A DNA stretch of 64,000 nucleotides from Oligoflexus sp. (lineage in GTDB: Bacteria > Bdellovibrionota_B > Oligoflexia > Oligoflexales > Oligoflexaceae). The stretch is taken from NCBI RefSeq assembly GCF_035712445.1, contig NZ_DASTAT010000086.1, positions 18,667 to 82,666 on the forward strand, in the 5' to 3' direction. The number at the start of each line of letters is the position of its first letter. The stretch's first letter is position 1. The notes below the pieces were generated by a model that was given only the letters and a program-made list of their open reading frames with translations, had not been told where the DNA came from and did not search any database. Positions 53,366 through 63,835 of the stretch are shown piece after piece. The position numbers were made by a program, and so were the translations under genes.

Positions 53366-54715
53366 TTAAAGGCGTTCGCGCAGAAGAGCTCCAAGCGTCT
53401 CCGTTCCTGGCTTACCGAGCAGAGCGAAGAGATTCTTCTTATACGCTTCGACACCGGGCTGATCATAAGGATTCACACCGAGCATCGCTGCGCTGATCGC
53501 ACAGCCGACTTCGAAGAACGCGAAGAGTGCGCCGATGCCATGCTCGCTAAGTTCAGGCACGGTGAGTCCGAGACAGGGAACACCACCATCGAAGTGGGCG
53601 ACCATAGTGCCCTGCATCGCAGCTTTGTTCACTTCACCAAGGAAGCGTCCTTCGAGATAGTTCAGCTGATCAAGCCTGCTGGCCTGAACAGGAACGCGAA
53701 CACGCTGCTCGACGCCGTTGCGTTTCGGAACGTCCTGTTCGAAGCTCAGGAAGGTCTCGATGATGTTGCGCACACCATCCTGCACGTACTGGCCCAAGGA
53801 ATGCAGATCGGTTGTGAAGGTGAGGCCCGCAGGGAAAAGCCCCTTGCCCTCTTTGCCTTCCGATTCACCGTAGAGCTGCTTCCACCATTCAATGATGTGG
53901 CTGACCTTGGGATTATTGCTCGCCAGGATTTCAATCCGCTTGCCCTGCTCATACGCTGCGAAGCGCGCGGCAGCATAACGCAAAACGGGATGCTCCGCGC
54001 TCTGGCTCAGCTCGCCGAAGATACGATCGGCGCCTTCCATCAGGGCCCGGGTATCCAGCTTCAAAAGCGCCAGGGGAACAAGTCCGACCGGAGTCAGCAC
54101 ACTGAAGCGACCGCCGATATCATCCGGGATCACGAAGCTCGCGTAGCCTTCCTGATCCGCGACCTGGCGCAGAGCGCCTTCTTTCGCATCGGTGGTGCAG
54201 ATGATGCGTTTGGCTGATTCCTGCTTGCCAAAGCGTTTTTCCATGTAATCGCGCACCACGCGGAAGACCACGCCGGGTTCGGTGGTGGTTCCGCTTTTGC
54301 TGATGACGTTGACCACCGGCTGCTTTTTGTCGAGCAGTTCCAGGACTTCAACCAGCTGCGTTTCCGATACGTGGTGACCGGCGAAGGCGATCATGGGTTT
54401 GTTATCGCGCAAAACGCCCTGATAGCTGTGCAGCAAGGCTTCCGTCACAGCACGCGTGCCAAGGTAAGAGCCGCCGATGCCGATGACCAGGACAAGGTCA
54501 TAGGTCACATCCAGCTTCTGCACGAATGCGCGAATATTCTCTTCCTGCTCGAAACCACGAGTCTTCGGATAGTTGTACCAGCCGATCCATTCGCTGCCGA
54601 CGCAGCTTTTATCGTTCAAACGATTCAGGTGCTCGTGCGCGCTTTTTTGCAGAGCCGCGGTTTGCTGCTCCAGGGCCTCACCGAGGAATCGGGTGTTTAG
54701 TTTGATGTAACTCAT
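53366..54715 (-). CDS. pgi: Glucose-6-phosphate isomerase
   Basis: 449 residues, the short bacterial/archaeal-type form found in Gram-positives and many delta-proteobacteria. Phosphate-binding VIGIGGSYLGTRAVTEAL and VNVISKSGTTTEPG, the GRFSVLTPVGL signature and catalytic-region YVQDGVRNIIETFLSFE are present. It interconverts glucose-6-P and fructose-6-P in the cytoplasm. ATG overlaps the hflX stop (ATGA). Confidence 0.97.
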   Translation of the reverse strand: MSYIKLNTRFLGEALEQQTAALQKSAHEHLNRLNDKSCVGSEWIGWYNYPKTRGFEQEENIRAFVQKLDVTYDLVLVIGIGGSYLGTRAVTEALLHSYQGVLRDNKPMIAFAGHHVSETQLVEVLELLDKKQPVVNVISKSGTTTEPGVVFRVVRDYMEKRFGKQESAKRIICTTDAKEGALRQVADQEGYASFVIPDDIGGRFSVLTPVGLVPLALLKLDTRALMEGADRIFGELSQSAEHPVLRYAAARFAAYEQGKRIEILASNNPKVSHIIEWWKQLYGESEGKEGKGLFPAGLTFTTDLHSLGQYVQDGVRNIIETFLSFEQDVPKRNGVEQRVRVPVQASRLDQLNYLEGRFLGEVNKAAMQGTMVAHFDGGVPCLGLTVPELSEHGIGALFAFFEVGCAISAAMLGVNPYDQPGVEAYKKNLFALLGKPGTETLGALLRERL

Positions 54716-56037
54716 GGTTCACTCTCCACTTTGTCAGTCAGAAACGATTCGTCTTCAACGGAAACTATGTAATTACGCAGCTTGGCCAGCGTCGGGCGCG
54801 TGGCCTGCGCATGAAAGAGAACGTGATCGCCTTCTTCATCGTAATCCTTGCTGATGATGAGGCAGTTCCGATAAACCAGCGACTGGGCATTGTTATTGTC
54901 CACGGGGATGGACAGCCGGAAGGTCAGCAGGTTTTTTCGGAAGAAGGCGTAGATATGATCCCGGACGTTCAGAACGTCTTTTTCCGAAACGGCGGACGCC
55001 ACGATGCAACCCGGATAGGCGGCCCGCAGAATGCGCGGCAGGATCGGGTCGTTCAGCTTATCGACTTTGTTGAATACTAGAATCTGCGGGATATCACCAG
55101 CGCCCATCTCTTCCAGGACGGAACGCGTGACATGAATGTGGTCTTCGTAATGCGGGTAGCTCACGTCCACCACATGCAAAAGGAGGTCCGCTTCATTCAC
55201 TTCATCAAGCGTCGTGCGGAAGGAAGCGACCAAACCGTGGGGCAGATTGCGAATGAACCCGACCGTATCCGACAGCAAAATCTTCGGCCGCGTGCGGGGA
55301 TCTATGGTTTTGATGTTGGTTTCCAGTGTAGCGAACAGCTCGTCTTTGGGGGCCACCTGGGATTTGGTCAGCCCCTTCATGAGCGTGGTTTTTCCACTGT
55401 TCGTGTAACCCACAATGGCCACCTTAAGCTCATTGGAGCGGGATTTTCTCTGAGTCGCCTTTTCCTTACGGAACTGCTCCAGCTGTTTTTGCAGCCGGGC
55501 GATGCGTTCCCGAGCCCGCCGCCGGTCGATTTCGATCTGCTTTTCACCCATACCGCGCTGGAGTGATCCACCCCCACGCTGGCGCTGAAAGTGCGACCAG
55601 GCGCCCGAGAGTCGGGGCAGAAGGTATTCAAGCTTGGCGATTTCCACCTGGGCCTTGGCCTGATTGGTCCGCGCGTGACGCGAAAAGATTTCGAGAATGA
55701 TGCCGGTGCGATCCAGGACCACGCAGCCCGTCATCTCTTCAAGGTTTCGAACCTGCGGCGCGGAGAGGGCATGGTCAAACACCACAAGTTTGGCCTGGGT
55801 GGAAGCCGCCAAATCCTTGATGTCCTGCACCTTGCCGACGCCGATGTAACAGTTGGGGGTCAGCTTTTGCCGCTTTTGCACGATGCGTCCGGTGACCTGC
55901 ACGCCCAGCGTATCAAGGAGGGACTGAAGTTCCGCCAGCTGCTCATCCAATTTTTCGGGGGCATCACCTGGCAGAAGTACACCGACAATGACAGCCTTTT
56001 CATTGCCGGTGAGACTGGTTTCAATATTGTCTTCCAA
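54712..56037 (-). CDS. hflX: GTPase HflX
   Basis: 441 residues. An N-terminal HflX domain (YIGVGKVQDIKDLAA, FDHALSAPQVRNLEE, RTGIILEIFSRHARTNQAKA) precedes the glycine-rich linker RGGGSLQRGMGEKQIEIDRR. The G domain has G1 GYTNSGKTTL, G3 DTVGFIRNLPH and G4 NKVDKL. HflX binds the 50S subunit and splits stalled or hibernating ribosomes under stress. The start is TTG 56037 with GGAGG about 4 bases upstream; no better ATG exists in frame. It is translationally coupled to pgi. Confidence 0.95.
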   Translation of the reverse strand: MEDNIETSLTGNEKAVIVGVLLPGDAPEKLDEQLAELQSLLDTLGVQVTGRIVQKRQKLTPNCYIGVGKVQDIKDLAASTQAKLVVFDHALSAPQVRNLEEMTGCVVLDRTGIILEIFSRHARTNQAKAQVEIAKLEYLLPRLSGAWSHFQRQRGGGSLQRGMGEKQIEIDRRRARERIARLQKQLEQFRKEKATQRKSRSNELKVAIVGYTNSGKTTLMKGLTKSQVAPKDELFATLETNIKTIDPRTRPKILLSDTVGFIRNLPHGLVASFRTTLDEVNEADLLLHVVDVSYPHYEDHIHVTRSVLEEMGAGDIPQILVFNKVDKLNDPILPRILRAAYPGCIVASAVSEKDVLNVRDHIYAFFRKNLLTFRLSIPVDNNNAQSLVYRNCLIISKDYDEEGDHVLFHAQATRPTLAKLRNYIVSVEDESFLTDKVESEP

Positions 56038-56361
56038 ACGTCCTCCATCCTTCTGGCGAAAGTTTTGCTCATGAGGCTACACCCAAGCTTCACGTGAGAA
56101 CAGTTGTTTTGTGAGGCATAACCGCCTTATTGGCGCATCATGTTTTCAGCGTACACTTCGCGTTTTTGAGAAAGCAAATGTGATTTCAGCGAACGCAAGC
56201 GCAGTCAAACCAATTTTCATTTTCTCAACTCACTGTTGTTTGCTCATCTGAAACTTTACGAGATAAAAATACAGGAGTTGTAAGAAACACGCATCGAATC
56301 GCGCATCAGCTCGTCATTATCCTACAAAAAAAAAATTTTTTTGGAAGGAACTCTGAGTTGC
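56038..56361. other. AT-rich divergent region between hflX and aceB
   Basis: Part of a 392-base gap. It is clearly richer in A and T than its neighbours, with an A10/T7 tract near 56330-56342. No gene, hairpin or repeat of note. It probably holds the regulatory sites and the hflX promoter. Confidence 0.5.
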
Positions 56362-56391
56362 TTGACAGTCTCTGCTTGTCGCCTCTATGCT
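56362..56391 (+). promoter_or_regulatory. Sigma70-like promoter of aceB-aceA
   Basis: TTGACA (56362-56367), an 18-base spacer and TATGCT (56386-56391), 38 bases before the aceB ATG. TATGCTCCG is identical to the promoter at 32334. The T7 tract upstream may act as an UP element. Confidence 0.7.
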
Positions 56392-56429
56392 CCGATCATT
56401 CGCACACCGCAGAAGATAGGGAAGCTTCG

Positions 56430-58028
56430 ATGAGCCTGAAAATTGAAGGTCTGGTCCTCGAGACGAACACACCCGACATCTATCTCAACCGCGTGCTGAC
56501 AGCCCCAGCGCTGAAATTCCTCCGTGAGCTGCATGAGCGTTTTAATCCAACTCGTCTCGAACTCCTTGCCCAACGCCACGAACGTCAGGCTCGGCTCGAT
56601 GCGGGGCAGGAACTCGATTTTCTGCCCGAGACGGCTTCCATCCGCGCTGCGGACTGGATGGTGGCGGGCGCTCCGAAGGATCTGAATGATCGTCGCGTGG
56701 AGATCACAGGCCCCACCGATGCGAAGATGGTCATCAACGCTTTGAATTCCGGCGCCAAGGTTTTCATGGCTGATTTTGAAGACGCGCAATCACCCACATG
56801 GATGAATGTGCTGCAGGGTCAGGTCAATCTTCAGGATGCGATTCGTGACAAGCTCAGCTTTACCAGCGAGGACGGCCGCAGCTATAAAATGAAACCCGCG
56901 GAAGAGCGCGCGACGCTTGTCGTTCGCCCGCGCGGCTGGCATCTTTACGAAAAAAACATCAAGCTGAATGGGGAACCACTCTCAGCGAGCCTCGTCGATT
57001 TCGGCCTTTATTTCTTCCACAATGCCGACGAACGAAGAATCCGCGGCTCGGCCCCATACTTCTATTTACCCAAAATGGAGCATTACCTGGAGGCCCGCCT
57101 TTGGAATGATGTGTTCAACTTCGCCCAGGATTACGTGAAGATTCCAAGAGGAAGCATTCGCGCCACCTGCTTGATTGAAACCATCAACGCGGCCTTCCAG
57201 ATGGAAGAATTCCTCTATGAACTCAAAGATCACGCGGCGGGTTTAAACGCTGGCCGCTGGGACTATATCTTCAGTCTGATCAAGAAACACGCCCTGCATA
57301 AAGACAAGATATTGCCCGATCGTTCGCAGGTGACCATGAGCACACCGTTCATGCGCGCCTACGCTCAGCTCTTGGTCCGCACCTGCCACAAAAGGGGAGC
57401 GCACGCCATCGGGGGGATGGCGGCCTTTATCCCGAGCAGGAAAGATGCTGCGGTCAACGAGCGCGCCATCGCCAAGGTTACCGAAGACAAGACGCTGGAA
57501 GCCGAAGCCGGCTTCGACGGCACCTGGGTTGCCCACCCGGATCTTGTCGCGGTCGCCCAGAAGGTCTTCGATGAAGTCCTCGGCAATCGGCCCCATCAGA
57601 AGCATAAGCTTCGTGAGGATGTGGTGCCCGATGCCAAGAAACTTCTCGATACCCGCATTCCCGGTGGCAAGATTACCGAAGAAGGAGTCAGGCACAACAT
57701 TCGTGTGGCCATACAGTATATGAACTGCTGGCTCAATGGACTCGGTGCCGTCGGTCTCTACAACCTCATGGAGGATGCAGCGACCGCGGAAATTTCCCGA
57801 GCCCAATTGTGGCAGTGGATTCACCATAAGGTTCCAATGGACGATGGCAGGGTCTTGACTCCCGATCTCTATAGCAAGTTCCGCAGCGAAGAACTCGATA
57901 AACTGGGCGGTCCTGACAAGGATCGGCATAAGCAGGTGATCGAGCTTCTCGATGGTCTGGTCCTGGCGAAAGACTTCAACGAGTTTTTGACTCTCCCAGC
58001 GTACCAACTGCTTGATACGGCGCGCTAA
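56430..58028 (+). CDS. aceB: Malate synthase A
   Basis: 532 residues, normal for isoform A. Visible family blocks: [69 protein letters not shown] and the C-terminal [20 protein letters not shown]. It condenses glyoxylate with acetyl-CoA to malate in the glyoxylate shunt. The start is the ATG at 56430 (AGGGAAG upstream). It is followed by aceA after 16 bases under the same promoter; acetate or fatty-acid growth is the expected condition. Confidence 0.97.
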   Translation: MSLKIEGLVLETNTPDIYLNRVLTAPALKFLRELHERFNPTRLELLAQRHERQARLDAGQELDFLPETASIRAADWMVAGAPKDLNDRRVEITGPTDAKMVINALNSGAKVFMADFEDAQSPTWMNVLQGQVNLQDAIRDKLSFTSEDGRSYKMKPAEERATLVVRPRGWHLYEKNIKLNGEPLSASLVDFGLYFFHNADERRIRGSAPYFYLPKMEHYLEARLWNDVFNFAQDYVKIPRGSIRATCLIETINAAFQMEEFLYELKDHAAGLNAGRWDYIFSLIKKHALHKDKILPDRSQVTMSTPFMRAYAQLLVRTCHKRGAHAIGGMAAFIPSRKDAAVNERAIAKVTEDKTLEAEAGFDGTWVAHPDLVAVAQKVFDEVLGNRPHQKHKLREDVVPDAKKLLDTRIPGGKITEEGVRHNIRVAIQYMNCWLNGLGAVGLYNLMEDAATAEISRAQLWQWIHHKVPMDDGRVLTPDLYSKFRSEELDKLGGPDKDRHKQVIELLDGLVLAKDFNEFLTLPAYQLLDTAR

Positions 58029-58044
58029 TACTTAGGAGGGCCAC

Positions 58045-59334
58045 ATGACGAACGCAGCTATCTACGCTAATCCTGCCGCTTTGGAAAAAGACTGGAAAGA
58101 GAATCCTCGTTGGAAGGGCATCGAACGTCCTTACACAGCCGAGCAGGTTCTCAAGCTTCGTCCCAGCATCGCACCCGAGCACACCCTGGCTCGCGTCGGC
58201 GCGGAGCGTCTCTGGAAGCTCCTTAAGGAAGAGCCCTATGTTCATGCCCTTGGCGCACTCACCGGCGCCCAGGCCGTCCAGATGGTCAAGGGCGGTTTGA
58301 AAGCTATCTATATGAGCGGCTGGCAAGTCGCCGCCGATGCGAACCAGGCGGGTCAAACCTATCCTGACCAGAGCCTTTATCCTTCGAACTCGGTCCCCAT
58401 GCTCGTCAAGCGTTTGAATAACGCTCTCGCGCGGGCGGATCTGATCGCGAAGCAGGACGGGAATACCGATCAATACTGGTATGCTCCGATCGTCGCCGAT
58501 GCGGAAGCCGGTTTCGGTGGTCACCTGCATTCCTTTGAAATCATGAAGGCCATGATTGAAGCCGGCGCCTCGGGCGTTCACTTCGAAGATCAATTGGCTG
58601 CGGAAAAAAAATGCGGTCACCTCGGTGGCAAGGTTTTGATTCCGACCTCGCAGTTTAAAAATAACCTGATTGCCGCGCGCCTCGCTTCCGACGTGCTTGG
58701 CGTTCCCACGCTGCTGATCGCCCGCACCGACTCGCTCGGCGCGACGCTTCTGACTTCGGATATTGATCCGGCCGATGCGCCCTTCATCGTCGGTCAAAGA
58801 ACTTCGGAAGGCTTCTATCGGATCAAGCCAGGCATCGACTCGTCGATCGCCCGCGGTCTTTCCTATGCGCCGCTCGCTGACCTTCTGTGGTTCGAAACCT
58901 CGACCCCCGACATCGGCGAAGCCAAGGCCTTTGCCCAGGCGATCAAGGAAAAATATCCGAACAAAATGCTCGCGTATAACTGCTCGCCTTCCTTCAACTG
59001 GGAAAGCAAGCTCAATAAGGATCAGATTGCCACCTTCCAACGCGACCTGGCTGAATTCGGATATAAATTCCAATTCATCACCCTCGCCGGCTGGCATTCG
59101 ATCAATTATCACACCTTCGATTTGGCTCGCGAATATCGCGATCGCGGCATGAGCGCCTATGTGGATCTGCAGCGCGCCGAATTCCAGAAGGAAAAAGATG
59201 GCTATACCGCTGTGAAGCATCAGCGTGAAGTTGGTACCTCCTACTTTGACGACGTGCTGATGACGATCACCGGTGGGAAGTCCTCGACTTCGGCGATCAA
59301 AGGATCGACCGAGGAAGAGCAGTTCCAGCACTGA
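58045..59334 (+). CDS. aceA: Isocitrate lyase
   Basis: 429 residues. It holds the catalytic loop [17 protein letters not shown] (KKCGH), [40 protein letters not shown] and [20 protein letters not shown]. It splits isocitrate to glyoxylate and succinate. Cotranscribed with aceB (AGGAGG before ATG). No isocitrate dehydrogenase kinase/phosphatase aceK lies beside it. Confidence 0.97.
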   Translation: MTNAAIYANPAALEKDWKENPRWKGIERPYTAEQVLKLRPSIAPEHTLARVGAERLWKLLKEEPYVHALGALTGAQAVQMVKGGLKAIYMSGWQVAADANQAGQTYPDQSLYPSNSVPMLVKRLNNALARADLIAKQDGNTDQYWYAPIVADAEAGFGGHLHSFEIMKAMIEAGASGVHFEDQLAAEKKCGHLGGKVLIPTSQFKNNLIAARLASDVLGVPTLLIARTDSLGATLLTSDIDPADAPFIVGQRTSEGFYRIKPGIDSSIARGLSYAPLADLLWFETSTPDIGEAKAFAQAIKEKYPNKMLAYNCSPSFNWESKLNKDQIATFQRDLAEFGYKFQFITLAGWHSINYHTFDLAREYRDRGMSAYVDLQRAEFQKEKDGYTAVKHQREVGTSYFDDVLMTITGGKSSTSAIKGSTEEEQFQH

Positions 59335-59686
59335 GACGTTTGTCTTTATCCTGGGTAGGACAGCGCGAGCGGCTCTTTCATAGGGACCTGAAAGAGCCGG
59401 GTTCCGTTGCCCGGAAACGATTGCGGTTTTACTGACCTTTAGCCGACGATCGTTTGGGAGCGCCAGGGACAAGGCAGATAGCTCCCCCATCTTGAGATCC
59501 ATGGCCAGTCTTTCGGGACTGGCCTTGGCTTTTTCTGTTCTGTGTGCACGTCTGCACAGGAAACACTTGAGCCGAGCAGCTTCGACGGATACCTCCCTCT
59601 GAACACCGGGCGTGTTAAGAATTCTGCAGCTTTTCTCTCTGCGAAATTTAATCTAATATGGATGAGCTAACCATAGGGGGGAAAAT
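59335..59686 (+). terminator. 352-base gap with two hairpins after aceA
   Basis: First hairpin at 59371-59398: GGCTCTTTCA/TGAAAGAGCC, a 10-bp perfect stem with an 8-base loop, no T tract. Second at 59503-59524: GGCCAGTC/GACTGGCC, followed by TTGGCTTTTT, a typical terminator. The rest up to the amylase gene contains a possible -10 (TAATAT, 59655-59660) and no gene. Confidence 0.65.
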
Positions 59687-60934
59687 ATGAAAAACTTTAT
59701 CTTGGGAATGGCGGCCATGCTCCTGGCCGCGCACGGGCAGGCGGCGACCGAACAAAACAAGGCTTCTTCCGCAATCCTTCTGCAGGGTTTTCATTGGAAT
59801 TCCTGGAACGGTGGATCCTGGTATCAGAACCTTGAAGCCAAGGCCGTGGACTTCCGTGATTTGGGCATCACACATGTCTGGTTTCCACCGCCATCCAATT
59901 CAGGAGCGCGCGAAGGCTATCTGCCCCGCGAACTCTATAACCTTCAATCCGCCTATGGGAGCGAGGACCAGCTGCGTGGCGCCATCGCTGCCATGAATCG
60001 TGAAGGCATTCAGGCGGTGGCGGATATCGTGATCAACCACCGGGTGGGCAGTTGGAATTTCGCGGATTTTAACTATCCGAGCTGGGGCTGCGATGCGGTC
60101 GCGAATAATGATGAATGGCCGGGACGCTGTGGCGGCAATGACTCAGGCACCAGCTACGGAGCGGCGCGTGACATAGATCATTCCAACACTCTTGTGCAGA
60201 ATGACATTAAATATTTCTTAAGCGAGCGGCTTCGGTCCGTGGGCTTTACCGGCTGGCGCTATGACTATTCCAAAGGCTATTCGCCGTATTATGCGAAGAT
60301 CTATAATGATGCCAGTTCTCCCAATTTCTGCGTGGGCGAAGTGTGGCCGGGACTTGACTACAATAATGTCGATGCGCATCGCCAGGAGCTGATGAACTAT
60401 GTCGACGGCACAGGCGCAACCTGCGGCGCCTTTGATTTCACCAGCAAGGGTCTTTTGAATAAGGTTCTGCGGGACAACGACTACTGGCGTCTGCGCGACG
60501 GCAGCGGCCGTCCTGCCGGCGGCATCGGCTGGTGGGCGCAGAAGATGGTGACCTTCGTGGATAACCACGATACCGGACCTTCCGAATCCTGCTCTGCCGG
60601 ACAAAACATGTGGCCAGTTCCCTGTGATAAGGTGATGCTCGGCTATGCCTACATTCTGACCCATCCCGGTATCCCGAGTCTCTATTATCCGCACGTTTAT
60701 GATTGGAACCTGAAAAACAGCATCAAATCCCTGATCAATGCGCGCCGCTCGGTGGGTGTGCTGTCGACGTCCACTCTGAGCATTCAGAAGGCGGAAAACG
60801 GACTTTACGCAGCCATTATCAATGGCAGTGCAGGTCGCCTCGCCATGAAGATCGGGCCCAATGACTGGAGTCCGGGTGCTGGCTGGGAGCTGGTGACCTG
60901 GGGCAACCAGTATGCGGTGTGGACGCAGAAATAA
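59687..60934 (+). CDS. Secreted alpha-amylase (GH13)
   Basis: 415 residues. Signal peptide about 1-20 (AAHGQAA). Compact GH13 barrel close to plant and archaeal amylases (GH13_6-like): ILLQGFHWNSWNG, VADIVINHRVG (region I), GWRYDYSKGY with the nucleophile Asp (region II), CVGEVWP with the acid Glu (III) and FVDNHDTG (IV). The C-terminal beta domain is short. It hydrolyses alpha-1,4 glucans outside the cytoplasm. GGGGGGAAA ribosome site. No sugar-uptake genes are adjacent. Confidence 0.94.
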   Translation: MKNFILGMAAMLLAAHGQAATEQNKASSAILLQGFHWNSWNGGSWYQNLEAKAVDFRDLGITHVWFPPPSNSGAREGYLPRELYNLQSAYGSEDQLRGAIAAMNREGIQAVADIVINHRVGSWNFADFNYPSWGCDAVANNDEWPGRCGGNDSGTSYGAARDIDHSNTLVQNDIKYFLSERLRSVGFTGWRYDYSKGYSPYYAKIYNDASSPNFCVGEVWPGLDYNNVDAHRQELMNYVDGTGATCGAFDFTSKGLLNKVLRDNDYWRLRDGSGRPAGGIGWWAQKMVTFVDNHDTGPSESCSAGQNMWPVPCDKVMLGYAYILTHPGIPSLYYPHVYDWNLKNSIKSLINARRSVGVLSTSTLSIQKAENGLYAAIINGSAGRLAMKIGPNDWSPGAGWELVTWGNQYAVWTQK

Positions 60935-60942
60935 GCGCGTCT

Positions 60943-63570
60943 TCAGACCGCCGTTTCAAGCCGTTCACGAGGTCTGCGGGGCAGATGAATATCAAGCGAG
61001 AAGCCATGACCCTCTTTGCTTTCCAGGAAGTAGTGGCCATGGGCTTCTTCGATGGATCGCAGAAATCCCCCCAGACCGATCCCACGGCCCGCTTCCATCG
61101 TCAGATTTTTTTGGGTCGAGAAATCCGATCTGACAACGCGGGTCACGAGTTCCTGCAGGTCAAGCGCGGACGCTTCCTTGGCGCTCATGAGGAGGCGCTG
61201 CTGAGCGGCGGTCTCCCAGGTCTTGCGGTTCAAACCACAACCATCATCGCTCAATCGAATCCGCAGGGCTCCTTCATCCGCTGTGAAACTCAGTTCAATG
61301 AGTCCCGCCGCGGGTTTGCCTAATGCTTCGCGCTCCGTTTCAATGCCGTGAATGACAGAATTCCGCAGAAGGTGAGTCAAGGACTCGATGATCGCCGTTT
61401 CCTGCGAATTCAGGGTGTGAATATCATCACCCAGAGTCCGAATGCTGATTTTTTTACCAAGCTGCTTCGCTGTGCGCTTGCAGCTGGCTATCATGGGACT
61501 GATGAGCGAGCGGATCAGCGGTTGATTCACCTCTTCCATCCATTTCGCAACGCGAGCGGACAGGGCGGGATTGCCGACCGAAGCCACTATCGCTTCCATC
61601 TCCTTCAGCTTTGCGAGTGAAAGGCTGACTTCATCACTGATGGTGGCCCAGTCCGTCTTGAGGAGCTTTTTGTGCCGCTGGAGGAAGCTCACGAATTCTT
61701 TTTCCACCTGCTGCACCTCGGCCAGACCAATCACGTCCTTTTCTTCCACCCGATGGATCAGCTTCGCCACGCGATGCAGCTTGAATACGCTGCTGTTGCC
61801 TTTCAGGGTGTGCAGGATGAATTTCCTCTGCCTCTCGTCCAGATGCTTTTTGAGGCGCTGGATGCTTTCATAGCTGGACGCAATGAACTGACGGAATGCG
61901 GACAGATCGCTCAGGATGTGGATCAGAACTCCATGGCGCCGCGACTCGATCTGTCGGGATCTCAATTCGGTCACATCCTCGATCGTGAAGAGGATACTTT
62001 GGACCTGACCATCAGGGGATTCAATAGCGTTGGCGCTCAATTGCAGATACTGGCTCCCTTTTTTCGCAGACTGCGGAATCTGCTGCAGAGCGACTTCCAT
62101 GGGCATCAGACCAGAAAAAACCTGCTCCAGCGACATTCGGAAAAGAGCGGCGTCGCTGCCTGTGAGGCCAATGAGCCCAGCGAACGACTGACCTTCAAGG
62201 CTGGACTCGCCCAAAAGAGTCTGGCATGAGCGTGAACTTCCCCCCAATATCCGTCCTTGGGAATCGACCATCAAAAGTCCGCTCCGCACGTTGTCCAGAA
62301 TCGTTCGAATCGTGATGGTCCGTTCGGCAACGATTTTTTCGACCTTGGTAATATGCTGCGAAAGCTCGCTGTTCAGCGTGCGTATGGTTCTTTCCGCCTT
62401 ATCACGAATGAAATTGACGCGATCCGCCAAAGCCAGGGACATGAGGATGCCTTCCATAACCGCCCCTGGAAGGCTATTGAACTCAACGATGAAGGAAGGA
62501 TGCACGATGCCTTGAAAATGGAGGGAGTTCAAAACAGTTGCACCCAAAACAAAGAACCAGGCCAGAGTATAATAGCGTGCGGGTCCATAGCCGCGCAGAA
62601 CCGCTTGGACGCTGGAGGCGATAAGAAAAAGGCAATAGATCGCGGCAAACGTCGACGAGATGAAGGCGAACATATTGTAGTCGACAAAGAGTCCAAGAAT
62701 CATGATGCCGCAGGGCATCACCAGCAGAAGACGCAGTCCTGAATGCCAGCGGGGCATGAATTGCTTCATATTCAAAAAGGATGAAGTCACCAGGATGGCC
62801 GTCATTCCCGTGAGGTTCGAGAGGAAGAGGAAACCTTTATTCGCAATCCACGACCCGATTGAGGAATCCATGAAGAGAACGGGCAGACCAGCCATGCAAA
62901 CCTGCATGCAAACCATTAAGAACATGAAGACAGAGTATAAATGATAGGTGCGGCTTCCCAGGGAAAAAGCCAGGAAGATGTTGTAGGCCAGGATGGAAAG
63001 GAGGATACCCAGCATCGAATTGAGAAGAACGCCATCGAGCCAGCGATGATACTCAAAGGATCGGGCTTGCCACAGGAAAAGGGCCATCATATTGGAGCCC
63101 GCTGTTATCGTGCGGACGTAATACGTATGCGTCCCCGGCGGCACAGTCACGGCGAAAGCAGGCATGCGATAGGTGATTTCCCGGGACTTAAAGTCGACAG
63201 AGTCACCCTGATGACGAATCTGATAGCCGCCCGTTGCCAGAGGCATAAAAAAGCTGACCTGATCGGCCAGGGGGCTTTTGTTTTCAAGCCAAAGCTCCAT
63301 CGTCTCAGACCCGGAATTGGTCAGGGTGAAGCGGGCCCAGAGTTCGCCCTTGCCAAAGCCTATACCGGGAAACTGTTCCTGGGAACGGATGAAAGAATCT
63401 GCAAACCTACCGCTCAGAACATCGGCTTCCAAAGCGGCTTCGCCTTTATTGTGCCAAATGTCCAAATCCTGACCCAGGAGATAGCCGCGCTCGGCTTCGA
63501 TATTCCTGACATCCAAAGCCCAGGCCTTCGGTGCAAGCAGCAGAATAAAAACTATGAGAGCCTTAACCAA
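60943..63570 (-). CDS. Membrane 7TMR-DISM sensor with CheA-like Hpt and kinase domains
   Basis: 875 residues. Signal peptide 1-19, an extracellular 7TMR-DISM sensor (about 30-170), seven membrane helices (about 180-390), a short coiled-coil, and a PAS domain about 425-540. A helical Hpt-like segment follows with FILHTLKGNSSVF (His587 in the H-x-L-K-G motif). The ATPase (about 725-865) is CheA-like: LTHLLRNSVIHGIETEREAL and SDDGCGLN, then GRGIGLGGF. There is no HisKA H-E-x-x-N box, so phosphorylation is expected on the Hpt His. No regulator lies nearby. The start is TTG, GAGGGGG 6 bases upstream. It converges with the amylase gene, 8 bases apart. Confidence 0.85.
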   Translation of the reverse strand: MVKALIVFILLLAPKAWALDVRNIEAERGYLLGQDLDIWHNKGEAALEADVLSGRFADSFIRSQEQFPGIGFGKGELWARFTLTNSGSETMELWLENKSPLADQVSFFMPLATGGYQIRHQGDSVDFKSREITYRMPAFAVTVPPGTHTYYVRTITAGSNMMALFLWQARSFEYHRWLDGVLLNSMLGILLSILAYNIFLAFSLGSRTYHLYSVFMFLMVCMQVCMAGLPVLFMDSSIGSWIANKGFLFLSNLTGMTAILVTSSFLNMKQFMPRWHSGLRLLLVMPCGIMILGLFVDYNMFAFISSTFAAIYCLFLIASSVQAVLRGYGPARYYTLAWFFVLGATVLNSLHFQGIVHPSFIVEFNSLPGAVMEGILMSLALADRVNFIRDKAERTIRTLNSELSQHITKVEKIVAERTITIRTILDNVRSGLLMVDSQGRILGGSSRSCQTLLGESSLEGQSFAGLIGLTGSDAALFRMSLEQVFSGLMPMEVALQQIPQSAKKGSQYLQLSANAIESPDGQVQSILFTIEDVTELRSRQIESRRHGVLIHILSDLSAFRQFIASSYESIQRLKKHLDERQRKFILHTLKGNSSVFKLHRVAKLIHRVEEKDVIGLAEVQQVEKEFVSFLQRHKKLLKTDWATISDEVSLSLAKLKEMEAIVASVGNPALSARVAKWMEEVNQPLIRSLISPMIASCKRTAKQLGKKISIRTLGDDIHTLNSQETAIIESLTHLLRNSVIHGIETEREALGKPAAGLIELSFTADEGALRIRLSDDGCGLNRKTWETAAQQRLLMSAKEASALDLQELVTRVVRSDFSTQKNLTMEAGRGIGLGGFLRSIEEAHGHYFLESKEGHGFSLDIHLPRRPRERLETAV

Positions 63571-63638
63571 GTCTTTCCCCCTCTATCCTTACTATCGACG
63601 AAGCCCCGAAATTCTTAAGGTCGCGGTAAAGTTAAGGA

Positions 63639-63819
63639 TCACGCCAGGGCAGACAGCTCCGCTTCAGGAGGGACCGCCCGCTCAAACCAGATGCCAACTC
63701 GGGTCACTTTATCAATAGAATTTCGCCACATAGCCGGCATCAACCCTTACAATCGAGTCAGGGTTGAGTCCGGTCTCAAAAGTCAGGCCTCGACTCCGAT
63801 AGCAAATGTGGGTGATCAT
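63639..63819 (-). other. Two overlapping short frames upstream of the 7TM kinase
   Basis: A 35-codon ORF (63819-63712) starts MITHICYRSRGLTFETGLNP and ends AGYVAKFY. An overlapping 33-codon ORF in another frame (63740-63639) reads MPAMWRNSIDKVTRVGIWFE and ends AELSALA. Together they look like one sequence split by a frameshift. No ribosome site is convincing. They may be a gene fragment or chance; this lies in the divergent region between the kinase and the last gene. Confidence 0.25.
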
Positions 63820-63835
63820 GTGAGGTTAAAAAGTA

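Noticed and set aside
57976-59502. 508-codon minus-strand ORF
   Set aside because: Antisense to aceA with its intact KKCGH motif; a GC-driven shadow frame.
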